DNA of 64,000 nucleotides from Aromatoleum toluclasticum ATCC 700605 (GCF_000378245.1 NZ_KB899496.1:186001-250000); one strand, 5' to 3'; shown: positions 33,772 through 44,709, numbered from the stretch's first letter. Notes: a model not told the origin generated them from the sequence alone. Translations and numbers: made by a program.

Positions 33772-36116
33772 GAGGTCCTGCGGGCGAAGGCGGCCGCGAA
33801 GAGCAGGGCAAGGAAGGCGCCGGGGCCGACAGTGCCCCCGATCGCCTGCAGCACGGGAACCGAGGAAAACGCGAGGACGCCGAAGCCTGCGACCGTCGTG
33901 AGGTTCGCGAACAGCATCGAGGCGAGGGTTGCGGGCGGGAGGGCGTCGTTTCCGCCCCTGCCGTCGAAGAACAGGGCGTAATTGGAGCCCACGGCGACGA
34001 TCAGCAGCAGTCCGACGAGATGCAGGATCGTCAGCGCCACGCCCGCGAGTACGAGGCCTGCGACGACCGTCAGAACGGAGGCCGCGAGCGGCAGCACGAC
34101 GCGGATGACGCGCCGCGGCGAGCGCAGGGCGACGGCCAGGAGCATGACGATTGCGCCCACGCCCGCGAGCGACAACATGATGGCTTCGCGCAGGTAGCCC
34201 GCGTAGAGCCGTCCGGACTCGCTCTTCATGTCGATGAACAGGGGGCTGGCATCGGCGGCCCCTTCCAGCGCGCTGCGGACCGCCGCGGGGTTGATCTCTT
34301 TCGCACGCGAGCCCGCAGCCGGCGCGCGCAGCGGCAGAAGGGCGGTCCATTGCTCGCCCTGACGCAGGAGCAGCGAGTCGACTGCCATCGCGAAGCTGGT
34401 TCCGTCGAGGTCTGCGCGCGTCAGCGGTGCGCGGGCGCGGGCGGCGGATATATCCTCGACGAAGGGCTCGAGTCGCCCGGCGGGCAGGGGCAGGCCCACG
34501 GTCGCGGCGCCGAGCCGTGCGCGCAGTTCGCCCGGGTCGGGCAGGGCAGCGCGACGTTCGAGCTGTCGCGCATGCGAAGGCAGGTACAGCGAAGGGCTCT
34601 CGAAGCCGCCGATCTCTCCGGCGTCCACGAGCGTCTGCAGCTGCACGGACACTGCTTCGGCCTGCTGCAGGGTCGTGTCGGCGTCGGCCGCCCGCACGAC
34701 GATCATGTAACGCAGGTCCGGTGCACCGAGATCGCTGCGCAATGCCGCGTCGAGTGCCTGGGCCTCGGGGGAGACGGGGCTCAGCGCCCCGAGTTCATGG
34801 TTCCAGATGCGGCCGTGCTGCGCGAACACGAGGGCACCGCAAAGCGCCGCCAGTCCGGCAAGGAACCAGCGCAGCCTTTTGATTGCGACAACGAGGCGCT
34901 GCAGGCGCAGGCCGAGCGGCGTCACGTCGCGGATGGCGAAGCCGGCAGGCAGGAGGTGCGGCAGAACGTAACGGGTCACGAGGGCCGCGACGATCAATCC
35001 CGCGATCGAATACAGGCCGAGCTGCGCAAGCCCCGGAAACCCCGAAAACATCAGCGCGCCGAAGCCGCAGATGGAGGTCATCACGCCGAGCCGTATGGTC
35101 GGCCAGAAGGCGTTGCGGCCGCCGCTCCCTTTCCCGGCGCCCGACTGGACGAAGAGGTAGATCGCATAATCGACCGCCTCACCGATCAGGGCCGTGCCGA
35201 AACCGAGGGTAACCCCGTGCATGACGCCAAACCAGAGGCTGACGGCGACGATGCCTGCGAGTGCTCCTGACACGACCGGCAGGAGCCCGAGCACGAGGGC
35301 CGTCGGCGAGCGGTAGATGAACAGCAGGAGCGCGACGATGATCGCGGTCGACACCAGCGCGAGCCGCGTCACTTCGCCCTGGATGGTGGCGCGCGAGTCG
35401 ACCGCGAACACGGCGGCGCCCGAAATCAGCAGCTTGAGATCAGTCCCGGAAGGCAGTCCGGACGCCTCATCCGCAAACGCCTTGCGCACGGAAGCGATGG
35501 CCGCCTGCTGGCCGTCGAGATCCGACCCGGAGGCGCGGGTCTGGATGAGCAGCAGTGCACGCCCGCCATCGCGCGAGGCCCATACGCCTTCCTGCATCGC
35601 CGGACGCGCGCCGCCGTCGAGTCGTTCCAGCAGTTGCAGCAGCTCGCCGGTGGGGTCGCGCGGCAGCAGTGCCTTCGTGAGCATGCCGAGGGGCGAGGCG
35701 AGGAGATTGACCGACTCCTCGATGGCTTGCCGCAGGCCCGCCGTCGTGAAGCGTTCCGTGCTCACGGCAGGGCTCAGGACATAGCGGTTGGCGAACAGCA
35801 GGGCGTGGTCGTGCTCGCGATGGACGGGTTCGCCGTTCGCGACCGTGCCGAAAGCCGCATCGGCCCGCAGCTGCCGGGCGAGACCGCGCGAGAGTTGCGC
35901 CCGCTGTGCCGCGTCGCCGCCTTCGATGCCCACTAGCAGCAGGCGCGACACCATGCCGTCGCGCAACTGGTCGACGAGGATGCGCTGTTCGGCGCTGGGC
36001 GCTTCGGGGAGGAAGGCCGAGAGGTCGGTCGTGAAACGTGTCTGGCTCACGACGGCGACGCAGGCTGCGACGAAGGCCAGCCACAACAGCAGGGCTGGCG
36101 CGAAACGGCGTGTCAC
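33741..36116 (-). CDS. MMPL/RND-family exporter of the aryl polyene locus
   Basis: A 791-residue inner-membrane transporter of the COG4258 type. It has an N-terminal transmembrane helix, a large periplasmic loop (about 30-230), a bundle of helices (about 245-410), a second periplasmic loop and a second bundle (about 640-780). The paired layout is that of RND exporters with 12 helices. Equivalent exporters are a fixed part of aryl polyene and flexirubin loci. The start is GTG (36114-36116), overlapping the LolA-like gene stop as GTGA. The C-terminal codons overlap the deacetylase start. Confidence 0.88.
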   Translation of the reverse strand: MTRRFAPALLLWLAFVAACVAVVSQTRFTTDLSAFLPEAPSAEQRILVDQLRDGMVSRLLLVGIEGGDAAQRAQLSRGLARQLRADAAFGTVANGEPVHREHDHALLFANRYVLSPAVSTERFTTAGLRQAIEESVNLLASPLGMLTKALLPRDPTGELLQLLERLDGGARPAMQEGVWASRDGGRALLLIQTRASGSDLDGQQAAIASVRKAFADEASGLPSGTDLKLLISGAAVFAVDSRATIQGEVTRLALVSTAIIVALLLFIYRSPTALVLGLLPVVSGALAGIVAVSLWFGVMHGVTLGFGTALIGEAVDYAIYLFVQSGAGKGSGGRNAFWPTIRLGVMTSICGFGALMFSGFPGLAQLGLYSIAGLIVAALVTRYVLPHLLPAGFAIRDVTPLGLRLQRLVVAIKRLRWFLAGLAALCGALVFAQHGRIWNHELGALSPVSPEAQALDAALRSDLGAPDLRYMIVVRAADADTTLQQAEAVSVQLQTLVDAGEIGGFESPSLYLPSHARQLERRAALPDPGELRARLGAATVGLPLPAGRLEPFVEDISAARARAPLTRADLDGTSFAMAVDSLLLRQGEQWTALLPLRAPAAGSRAKEINPAAVRSALEGAADASPLFIDMKSESGRLYAGYLREAIMLSLAGVGAIVMLLAVALRSPRRVIRVVLPLAASVLTVVAGLVLAGVALTILHLVGLLLIVAVGSNYALFFDGRGGNDALPPATLASMLFANLTTVAGFGVLAFSSVPVLQAIGGTVGPGAFLALLFAAAFARRTSCPAAGAPAR

Positions 36117-36715
36117 CGTGCCGGCCCCATCGCCGCGATCGCCATCACCGAGCGGTCGCCGTCAGCCTGCAGGATCTCGATCTCGCGCAGCAGGCCGCGC
36201 GTCCCGGCGATATTGATGCGGGTGACGACCTCGGCCATGCGCGTGTCGCGCGGCAGCAGGGTCAGGGTCCAGCGTTCGGCATTGCCCGCGAGGTGCAGCG
36301 CGTAGCTACGCTCGAGCGTCTCGCGGTCACCGGCGAGCGTCGCGCGGATGCTGTCGATGAATCCGGCGACTTCGCCGTAGTCGGACAGGCGGACGTTGAA
36401 TTGTTTCTTGCCGCGCGTCACGCTCAGATTGTTGCCTTCGAGGATCATGGATTCGGGGCGTGGCTTGAGGGTGATCTTCTCCAGCCGGTCCGGGGCCTGG
36501 AAGCGCAATTCCCCCGACGATTCGACGGGCTGGTCGAGCACCGCCAGATACTTCCGCTCCTGGAAGGTGGCCTGTCCGCTGCGATGCTTGCCCAGGGCCT
36601 GCATCAGCTGGGCCACCGTCCAGGACTCGGCGGCGATGGCCTGCGGACCGGGCAGCAGGAACGCCGCCGCGAACAGGGCGGCAACGAGCAGACGCGTGGA
36701 AGCAACTTTGAACAC
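36113..36715 (-). CDS. LolA-like outer-membrane lipid/lipoprotein carrier
   Basis: This 200-residue periplasmic protein has a signal peptide (about 1-29, ending AIAA) followed by SWTVAQLMQALGKHRSGQATFQERKYLAVLDQPVESSGELRFQAP, here given only in part as the key positions 30-75, the usual start of COG2834 proteins. It probably shuttles the hydrophobic polyene lipid across the periplasm with the adjacent MMPL exporter, which is inferred from cluster composition. It is coupled to the exporter gene by a GTGA overlap. Confidence 0.82.
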   Translation of the reverse strand: MFKVASTRLLVAALFAAAFLLPGPQAIAAESWTVAQLMQALGKHRSGQATFQERKYLAVLDQPVESSGELRFQAPDRLEKITLKPRPESMILEGNNLSVTRGKKQFNVRLSDYGEVAGFIDSIRATLAGDRETLERSYALHLAGNAERWTLTLLPRDTRMAEVVTRINIAGTRGLLREIEILQADGDRSVMAIAAMGPAR

Positions 36716-36730
36716 GGGTACTCCAGGGGG

Positions 36731-37675
36731 TCAGTGGACGGCGCGGCGGCGCGCGCTCTGCCAGAAATCGAAGAAGTTGAACCAGTTGTATGGCGCCTGT
36801 CCCGCATAGTGCGCAAGGCGTGCCGCGTAGCATTCGACTGCCGCGTGAATCAGGTGTGCCCGGTTCTCGCGCGTCGCCGCGGAGAAATCGGCCAGCTCCT
36901 CGAAGTGCACGTCGTAGCGGTTGCCCCCGCGATACAGGCCTACCATCAGGATCACCGGGCGTTTGAGCATGGCCGCGATGCGCCACGGGCCGACCGGAAA
37001 ATCCGCCGGCTCGCCGAAGAACTCGACCGGCTGCGACGGATCGTCGCCCAGGCTGCGGTCCGCAAGCACGCCCACCAGCGAACCGTCGTCGAGCCGCTCC
37101 TTCAGGAGCAGCATGGAATCCAGATGCCCCAGCGGAATGATGTCCGCACGGGCCGCCGGATTGATCGCGGCCAGCGTGTCGTTGATCTTGCGCGCGTTCT
37201 CCTCGTACATGACCATCGCCACGCGCATGCCGGGTTGCTGGCGACCGATCGCGCGCATGACCTCGAAGCTGCCGAGGTGCGCACCCATCAGGAACACCCC
37301 CTGGCCGCCGGCCACCGCCGCCTGCACGAGTTCGCCGCCATGCACGCGGATGTCGAACAGGTCGAAGCGGTCATTCACCAGGTAGATGCGGTCGTGGATC
37401 GTGCTCGCGAAGCTGAAGACATGCCGGAACCGTTCGATGGCCTTGGGACGTCGGCCGAGGGCATGTCCGAGCCAATCGCGCGAGGCTCTCCGGGCGGTCG
37501 GCGCGAAGAGCAGGAAGTAGGCCGAAATCAGCACCAGCACCGCACGCCCGGCACGGCGACCGAGCCGCAGCGAGATCCACGTCATCAACCGCAGCGTAGC
37601 GTAATTGCTGCGCTCCGGCCGGCTTGCCCAGTCGGCCGTGCCGCGTCGGGGCTGTGCGTCGGATGTGTCGTTCAC
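36731..37675 (-). CDS. LpxL-like acyltransferase of the pigment locus (COG4261 type)
   Basis: This 314-residue membrane acyltransferase has an N-terminal hydrophobic helix (AVLVLISAYFLLFAP, about 45-60), the active-site motif GAHLGSFEVMRA (HX4E, about 132-143) and a late GVLADRSLGDDP segment as in lauroyl/myristoyl transferases. It likely acylates the polyene conjugate. The start is GTG (37673-37675), overlapping the dehydratase stop; no ATG fits this start. It belongs to the leftward operon running from the ACP gene at 40266 to the deacetylase at 32959. Confidence 0.83.
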   Translation of the reverse strand: MNDTSDAQPRRGTADWASRPERSNYATLRLMTWISLRLGRRAGRAVLVLISAYFLLFAPTARRASRDWLGHALGRRPKAIERFRHVFSFASTIHDRIYLVNDRFDLFDIRVHGGELVQAAVAGGQGVFLMGAHLGSFEVMRAIGRQQPGMRVAMVMYEENARKINDTLAAINPAARADIIPLGHLDSMLLLKERLDDGSLVGVLADRSLGDDPSQPVEFFGEPADFPVGPWRIAAMLKRPVILMVGLYRGGNRYDVHFEELADFSAATRENRAHLIHAAVECYAARLAHYAGQAPYNWFNFFDFWQSARRRAVH

Positions 37676-37971
37676 GCCGGATCGACTCGCAGGGAGCCGG
37701 TCGCGACGCACTCGTCCCCGGCGAAAATGTCGAAGCGCCAGCTCGCGCCCGCTTCGGTGAGGCGTACACGCAGCTCGGTGCCGGGGCCGACCGGGCGCAG
37801 GAACTTGGCCGATGCGATGCCGCACGGCGGCACGCGACGCCCGAGGGCGTCCCCGAGCGCGCGCGTCGCGAGGCTCAGCAGCACGACGCCCGGCAGGATG
37901 GGGCGACCCCGGAAATGCCCCGCAAACGACGGATGATCGGCGGGAATCGAGACGCTCGACTCGTGGATCAT
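37672..37971 (-). CDS. FabA/FabZ-like hot-dog dehydratase (ApeI-like)
   Basis: A 99-residue single hot-dog domain. The motif DHPSFAGHFRGRPILPGVVLL (residues about 12-32, His within HPSFAGHF) is typical of 3-hydroxyacyl-ACP dehydratases. Short, isolated versions of this domain occur in aryl polyene clusters next to the ligase and act together with the ApeP-type enzyme. The start (ATG, 37969-37971) overlaps the ligase stop as ATGA. No catalytic Glu/Asp equivalent is obvious, so activity may need the partner dehydratase. Confidence 0.83.
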   Translation of the reverse strand: MIHESSVSIPADHPSFAGHFRGRPILPGVVLLSLATRALGDALGRRVPPCGIASAKFLRPVGPGTELRVRLTEAGASWRFDIFAGDECVATGSLRVDPA

Positions 37972-39323
37972 TCGCGGCCGCCCAGTGTGCGCCGCAGCTC
38001 TTCCAGCGCCGCGCGCGGAAGCTTGCCCGTCGCGTTGCGGGGAAGGGCGTCCGCGAAGATCAGCGGGCGGGGCAGGAACAGCGGATCGATGCGCTCGCGC
38101 AGGGCCTGCAGCAGTGTGGCGCGATCGAGGGCCGGTGCCACGACGACCGCCGTCAGGCGCGTCACCCCGTCGGCCTGGTCCTCGTCCGGCATGAAGAAGC
38201 TGCCGTCGACGACGCCCGGGATCGCATTCAGCTGATGGTTCAGGTAGCCGAGCGAGCTGCGCTTGCCGGCGATGTTAACGAGATCGGCCGAGCGCCCGTG
38301 CAGCAGGAAGCGGTCACCCGAGGTGGGTTCGATGATGTCGTTCAGCACGGTCGGCGTCTCGACATGGCCGCCCCGCGCCCACACCTTGCCGTCTTCGACG
38401 CTGAGCCTGAGGTCGCGCATCAGCTGCCATTCCGCCGTCTCGGCCGTGCGCCGGGTAGCCGTCTGGCCCGTCTCGGTGCAGCCGTAGATCTCGATCAGCG
38501 GGCACCGCAGCTGTGCCTCCACTGCGACGGCGAGATTGCCCGATAGCGGCGCGGTGGCGGACACGACGAGATCGGCCGGCGGCACCTCAGCATCGGCGGC
38601 CAGCAGGGTGCGCAGGTGGAAGGGCGTGGTCACCAGGACGCGCGGGCGGGGGGCGGCGTTCAATGCGTCGGCGATGTCCGCCGGATAGAACGGCCGCCCC
38701 GACCAGATCGCGCCGCCCGACAACAGTGCAAGCAGCACGGTCGACTCGAATCCGTACATGTGCTGCGGCGGGACGGTGCCGATCAGCGTGAAAGGCCTGC
38801 CGACCACGCCCAGCCTGTCCGCCTCGGCCGCGATGTTGCGCACGAGGGCGCCCCAGCTCTTCGGGTGCGGCATCGGAGCGCCCGTCGATCCGGATGTGAA
38901 GACGTAGGCCACGGTCTGATCGACGTCGATCATCGGCACCGCGGAGTCCTCCGGCGCAGGGGGGGCGTCCCCGATTTCGAGGAAGCAGTGCTGCGGCAGG
39001 TCGATGTCGCAGGCGGGATCGTCGGTCAGGCAGAACGCATCGGGTGCGAAGGCGAGTAGTTGCCGGACGGTCTCGGGCGTATGGGTCGAGGGCAGGAGAC
39101 TGATTTTGCGACGGACCAGGCTCGCAGCCAGCCCGACGGTGAAGCGGTAGCGGTCCGCGCACACGTTCAGGACGTGCCCGCCGGCAGGCAGCCCGGACGC
39201 GAGGCGCCGTACATCACCCAGGAAGCGTTCGACCGTCACCGGGCCGTCATGCCGCCAGGCAAGTACGGCATCGGGTTGTGCGTGCGCAAGGAGCGGCAGC
39301 GTTGCGGGGCCGGGGTGCGTCAT
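37968..39323 (-). CDS. AMP-dependent acyl-ACP/CoA ligase (starter-loading enzyme, ApeH-like)
   Basis: This 451-residue ANL-family adenylating enzyme has the P-loop TSGSTGAPMPHPKSWG (about 164-179), IEIYGCTETGQTATR (about 280) and a C-terminal domain ending NATGKLPRAALEEL with the catalytic Lys. The PHPKSW form of the P-loop is characteristic of aryl polyene ligases. It would activate the hydroxybenzoate from the chorismatase (21067-22116) and load it on the ACP at 39976-40266. Both ends overlap neighbours by 4 nt. Confidence 0.87.
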   Translation of the reverse strand: MTHPGPATLPLLAHAQPDAVLAWRHDGPVTVERFLGDVRRLASGLPAGGHVLNVCADRYRFTVGLAASLVRRKISLLPSTHTPETVRQLLAFAPDAFCLTDDPACDIDLPQHCFLEIGDAPPAPEDSAVPMIDVDQTVAYVFTSGSTGAPMPHPKSWGALVRNIAAEADRLGVVGRPFTLIGTVPPQHMYGFESTVLLALLSGGAIWSGRPFYPADIADALNAAPRPRVLVTTPFHLRTLLAADAEVPPADLVVSATAPLSGNLAVAVEAQLRCPLIEIYGCTETGQTATRRTAETAEWQLMRDLRLSVEDGKVWARGGHVETPTVLNDIIEPTSGDRFLLHGRSADLVNIAGKRSSLGYLNHQLNAIPGVVDGSFFMPDEDQADGVTRLTAVVVAPALDRATLLQALRERIDPLFLPRPLIFADALPRNATGKLPRAALEELRRTLGGRE

Positions 39324-39979
39324 CGCTCGTTGACCGGGGTTGCAGTGGGTGAGGTACGCCGATACGCGCGGACGGCGTCGAGGATGCTGCTGCGATCGTC
39401 CGGAAGCAGTTTGAGGCGGACGAGATATTCACCGAGGAACATCAGTCCGACGAGCGGCATGGTCAGGAGATTGGCGAAGGTCGACCACGCCTCGATGGTG
39501 CCGAACGCGAACAGCAGACAGGAAATCGCCACGGTTCCGGCAAAGAACATCGTCCACGCGACGGTCACCTGCCGCGTATAGCGTGCGAGTGCGGGGCTGA
39601 CCGCTCCGTGAATCGTGCGGGCGACGCGCGTGCACAGCGGCTCGTGCCCCGCGGCGAGCGTGCGTCCGAATCCGAGCCCCAGCAGGAGGTTGGTGCCGAC
39701 ATGCTGGACGAAATACAGCCAGCCGACGTTGCGCGCGAGCGTCGGCCATGCGAGCGCGAGCGCCAGCGTGGCGGCGGCAAGCAGCGCGAGCATCAGGCCG
39801 CGGCGCGTCGATTGCCAGGCAAAACCTGCGGCGATCACCGCGAAGGGCGCGATCGCGAGGAGCGCCCCCCAGGACGATTCATCGACGAGCGCACTCGTGT
39901 AGTGCGCTGCCACAGCCCACGCGATCACGACGACGGCAATCGCCAGTCCGCGCGCAACGCGGACAACTGCGGGCCTCAT
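39320..39979 (-). CDS. integral membrane protein of the pigment locus (COG4648-like)
   Basis: A 219-residue polytopic membrane protein with about five or six hydrophobic helices (for example LAIAVVVIAWAVAA, LLAIAPFAVIAAGFAW and MFFAGTVAISCLLFAFG). The motif YFVQHVGTNLLLGLGFGRTL is shared with COG4648 proteins encoded between the ACP and ligase genes of aryl polyene clusters. The function is unknown. The start overlaps the ACP stop and the stop overlaps the ligase start, both by 4 nt. Confidence 0.78.
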   Translation of the reverse strand: MRPAVVRVARGLAIAVVVIAWAVAAHYTSALVDESSWGALLAIAPFAVIAAGFAWQSTRRGLMLALLAAATLALALAWPTLARNVGWLYFVQHVGTNLLLGLGFGRTLAAGHEPLCTRVARTIHGAVSPALARYTRQVTVAWTMFFAGTVAISCLLFAFGTIEAWSTFANLLTMPLVGLMFLGEYLVRLKLLPDDRSSILDAVRAYRRTSPTATPVNER

Positions 39980-40266
39980 TTCGTGCGGTTGGCCGCGACG
40001 TACTCGGTGAGGCTGCGCAGGGAGCGGAAGATCTTGACGTTGTCCTCGTTGTCGGCGCGCAACTGGAAACCGTAACGCTTCGAGACGACGAGCGCGACCT
40101 CGAGGATGTCGATCGAGTCGAGGCCCAAGCCTTCGCCGAACAGCGAATCGTCGGCCGGAATGGACTCGGGTGCCGTGTCCAGGTTGAGGGCTTCGACGAC
40201 GAGGCCCGATACTTCGAGACGCAGCGCGTCGAGATCGGCGGAAGAGGGGGTGGCGGCTTGGTTCAT
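39976..40266 (-). CDS. acyl carrier protein of the polyene synthase
   Basis: This 96-residue ACP has the phosphopantetheine site GLDSIDILE (Ser about 50) in a four-helix ACP pattern. It is the first gene of the leftward pigment operon. Only this one ACP is found in the locus, whereas characterised aryl polyene clusters usually have two. A phosphopantetheinyl transferase gene was not seen, so a housekeeping enzyme probably activates it. Confidence 0.9.
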   Translation of the reverse strand: MNQAATPSSADLDALRLEVSGLVVEALNLDTAPESIPADDSLFGEGLGLDSIDILEVALVVSKRYGFQLRADNEDNVKIFRSLRSLTEYVAANRTK

Positions 40267-40573
40267 GACTCGGCGAGAAATGCGTTGAATGCGCGGCGAC
40301 GTGCGTTTCGCGGTGCGACGGGCACGCCGGTCGCGAGACTATCGAAGTGTCGCCCAAGGGCGCCCGACCGCGGTAGCGTCTCGCGATTGCAAGATGTTTG
40401 TGAGAACCCTGCAGTTTATCGGATTGAACCGATCCGCGCAGCCATGAGCAGGCGCATCGTGCGCGGCCTGCGTACTTGTCCGCTATCATGAAGCGGCGAT
40501 GGCGCGGCCTCGTACGCACTCGCATACGGTAATGGAAGGCAACAAATCACCCGCTACAGGATGGACTCACAAG
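40267..40573. other. intergenic region between the pigment ACP gene and greB
   Basis: About 307 bp with no convincing gene apart from possible N-terminal extension of greB. It must hold the promoter of the long leftward pigment operon and that of greB. A small inverted repeat ATCGG-N6-CCGAT lies at 40418-40433 in an AT-richer patch, a reasonable place for an operator; no regulator family is indicated. Confidence 0.4.
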
Positions 40574-41137
40574 GTGAGCAAGGCTTTTACGAAGGAAGGC
40601 GACGGCCAGGACGATGACGAAGACGTCCCTGCGGCGGTGCGCCTGCCCCCCGGGACCAAGAACTACATGACGCGCCGCGGCTACGACGCGCTGCGGGTCG
40701 AGCTCGACCAGCTCGTGCGCATCGAGCGGCCCAAGCTCGTCGAGACGGTCGCCTGGGCAGCATCGAACGGCGACCGCTCCGAGAACGGGGACTACATCTA
40801 CGGCAAAAAGCGGCTGCGCGAGATCGACCGTCGCATCCGCTTCCTGATCAAGCGCATCGAATCGGCCGAGGTCGTCGATCCCGAGCGCCAGCAGGGCATG
40901 GAGCAGGTCTTCTTCGGCGCGACCGTCACCGTGCTCGACGTCGAGGACGAGGGTGGCGAGGGCGAGCAGACCTGGCAGATCGTCGGTGTCGACGAGGCCA
41001 ATGCGAGCGCCGGCCGCATCAGCTGGATCTCGCCACTCGCGCGCGCCCTGATGAAGGCGCGCGAGGGCGACGTCGTGCGCTTCCAGAGCCCGGCCGGACC
41101 GCGCGAGATGGAGGTCGTCGAGATCCGCTACGAATGA
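40574..41137 (+). CDS. greB: transcription elongation factor GreB
   Basis: A 187-residue GreA/GreB-family protein. The GreB-type N-terminus SKAFTKEGDGQDDDE and the coiled-coil finger (YDALRVELDQLVRIERPKLVE ... GDRSENGDYIYGKKRLREIDRR, given here as positions about 34-85) are clear, with the acidic DRSENGDY tip that stimulates RNA polymerase transcript cleavage. The C-terminal FKBP-like domain ends VVRFQSPAGPREMEVVEIRYE. The GTG at 40574 starts exactly at the conserved SKAFTKE; starts at 40499 or 40532 would add a non-conserved tail. Confidence 0.88.
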   Translation: MSKAFTKEGDGQDDDEDVPAAVRLPPGTKNYMTRRGYDALRVELDQLVRIERPKLVETVAWAASNGDRSENGDYIYGKKRLREIDRRIRFLIKRIESAEVVDPERQQGMEQVFFGATVTVLDVEDEGGEGEQTWQIVGVDEANASAGRISWISPLARALMKAREGDVVRFQSPAGPREMEVVEIRYE

Positions 41138-41215
41138 TCGCCGTGAGCGGCGCTTGAAATTCCCGGAACGCGCCCCATATGCAGGCGCGTTCCTCTGTAA
41201 ATGGAGTTTCAACCG

Positions 41216-43144
<1,929 letters not shown>

Positions 43145-43177
43145 TTCGCACCGGCCGCCACTCCGGCATCACCGAAG

Positions 43178-43200
43178 CCGCCCGCTTTGCGGGCGGTTTT
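43178..43200 (+). terminator. rho-independent terminator of htpG
   Basis: An 8-bp perfect stem (CCGCCCGC / GCGGGCGG) with a TTT loop is followed by TTTT, 33 bp after the htpG stop. The T-run is on the plus strand only, so it should stop rightward transcription but not the facing chloride-channel gene. Confidence 0.88.
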
Positions 43201-43203
43201 CGT

Positions 43204-44688
43204 TCACGGTTCCGAACGTTTTTCGCCGCCGGCGGAACCGTGCACGACCTGAGCTTGCGCGCGCTCCAGCGCAGGAATCGCGAGCGTGTCGTAGAGGGCA
43301 CGAGGCGACACCGATCTGGAAAAACCGTATGCGATGACGGATGCGGCCATCAGCGGGATCAGCATCTCGTGATTTGCGGTCATCTCCATCACGATCACGA
43401 AGGACGTGATCGGGGCTAGCGTCATGCCTGCAAGGAAGGCGACCATCCCCAGGATCACCAGTGCCGGCGCAGCATCCCCGGGACTCAGGCCGGCGAGGGC
43501 CGATCCCAGGCCTGCCCCGACCGCAAGTGCCGGGGCGAAGATCCCGCCGGGGATGCGGCTGACGAAGGCCAGCCAGAGCACCAGCATTTTCGCCGCGAAG
43601 AAGTAAAACGGCAGCGGGGCGCTTCCTTCGAGGGCCGCTTTGGACTCCGCATAGCCGGTGGCGTAGGTGGCACCGCCCGTCACGAGTCCGACAATGGCTG
43701 TCGCGAGTCCGCAGCCGGCCGCGAAGGCGATCGGGCGCTCCGCGGCGAAATCACCCACGCGGCCCGGCAGACCGCGTGCGGAAGCAACGAGCAGCCGGCT
43801 GAACATGCCGCCCAGGATGCCGCCTGCCGCGCCGCACATCAGCACCGGCCAGATGCCGCCCGGCCAACCGAGAGCGGCGGGAGTGCGGCCGAAATACGTG
43901 TAGTTTCCAAGGATGCCGAGCGACATCAGCCCGGCGAAGATCACCGCCGTCAGCGTCGCGCTGTTCGCGCGGAAGGCGTGATGGCGGCACATCTCCTCGA
44001 TCGCAAACATTATTCCGCCGAGGGGCGTGTTGAACGCAGCGGCGATACCCGCTCCGCTGCCCGCAACGATCAGATTGCGGCTGGACGCAATGCGGCCGAA
44101 ACGCCTTCCGGCCAGCGCATGCATCACCGAGGCGCCGATCTGGACGGACGGCCCCTCCCGACCGATGGATGCCCCGGAGAGGAGTCCGCCCAGGGTCAGG
44201 ATCACCTTGGCGGCTGCGATTTTCAGCGACAGCAGCCGTCCGCGCACCTCGGCGTCGGGGCTGAGCGAAGCGGCGATCGTCTGCGGGATCCCGCTGCCCT
44301 GGGTTGCGGGAAAAAAACGGCCGGCGACCCACGCCATGGCGGCAAATCCGGCAGGAGCGACAAGGAGTGACAGCCAGGGCGAGGTCGAAATGATCCGTGT
44401 GTGGAACTCGATCGCGTGCTCGGCTCCGATCGCGAAAAGGATTGCGATGAGTCCCGCAAGGAGCGCTGCACCGACGAGGAGGGCGCGGCGGCGCCAGTGG
44501 CCGACCGAGATCAGGGGATTCGTATAGCGGCGGCCCGATCGCACGATCTGCTGGAACGTGCGAGTCGAACGCTTCGCATCGGTTGGCGGGAGCTTGGATG
44601 ACACGATGGCTTGTTGGAGTTGAGATCCGCAACTGCCGGTCTTGTTGGGATCGGCCGGCGTTTCCGCTACGATATCCCGAAAATCCAT
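43204..44688 (-). CDS. clcB: CLC-family chloride channel/antiporter (ClcB-like)
   Basis: A 494-residue polytopic membrane protein. The selectivity-filter motifs are present: GSGIPQT (about 130), GREGPSVQIG with the gating Glu (about 175), GGIFAPALAVG (about 385) and the late region with a conserved Tyr. It moves chloride across the inner membrane, either as a channel or as a Cl-/H+ antiporter. The ATG at 44686-44688 is chosen; a GTG at 44604 would also keep all helices. It is divergent from a MarR gene, with two inverted repeats between them. Confidence 0.88.
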   Translation of the reverse strand: MDFRDIVAETPADPNKTGSCGSQLQQAIVSSKLPPTDAKRSTRTFQQIVRSGRRYTNPLISVGHWRRRALLVGAALLAGLIAILFAIGAEHAIEFHTRIISTSPWLSLLVAPAGFAAMAWVAGRFFPATQGSGIPQTIAASLSPDAEVRGRLLSLKIAAAKVILTLGGLLSGASIGREGPSVQIGASVMHALAGRRFGRIASSRNLIVAGSGAGIAAAFNTPLGGIMFAIEEMCRHHAFRANSATLTAVIFAGLMSLGILGNYTYFGRTPAALGWPGGIWPVLMCGAAGGILGGMFSRLLVASARGLPGRVGDFAAERPIAFAAGCGLATAIVGLVTGGATYATGYAESKAALEGSAPLPFYFFAAKMLVLWLAFVSRIPGGIFAPALAVGAGLGSALAGLSPGDAAPALVILGMVAFLAGMTLAPITSFVIVMEMTANHEMLIPLMAASVIAYGFSRSVSPRALYDTLAIPALERAQAQVVHGSAGGEKRSEP

Positions 44689-44690
44689 AG

Positions 44691-44709
44691 GGAAACCCGC
44701 GGTGTTTCC
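44691..44709. promoter_or_regulatory. inverted repeat between clcB and marR-type genes, candidate MarR operator
   Basis: GGAAAC-N7-GTTTCC, perfectly symmetrical, lies 2 bp upstream of the clcB start and 64 bp upstream of the MarR start. MarR dimers typically bind 15-20 bp palindromes in such divergent regions. A second hairpin, GCCGGG-N5-CCCGGC at 44733-44749, lies closer to the MarR gene. Confidence 0.5.
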
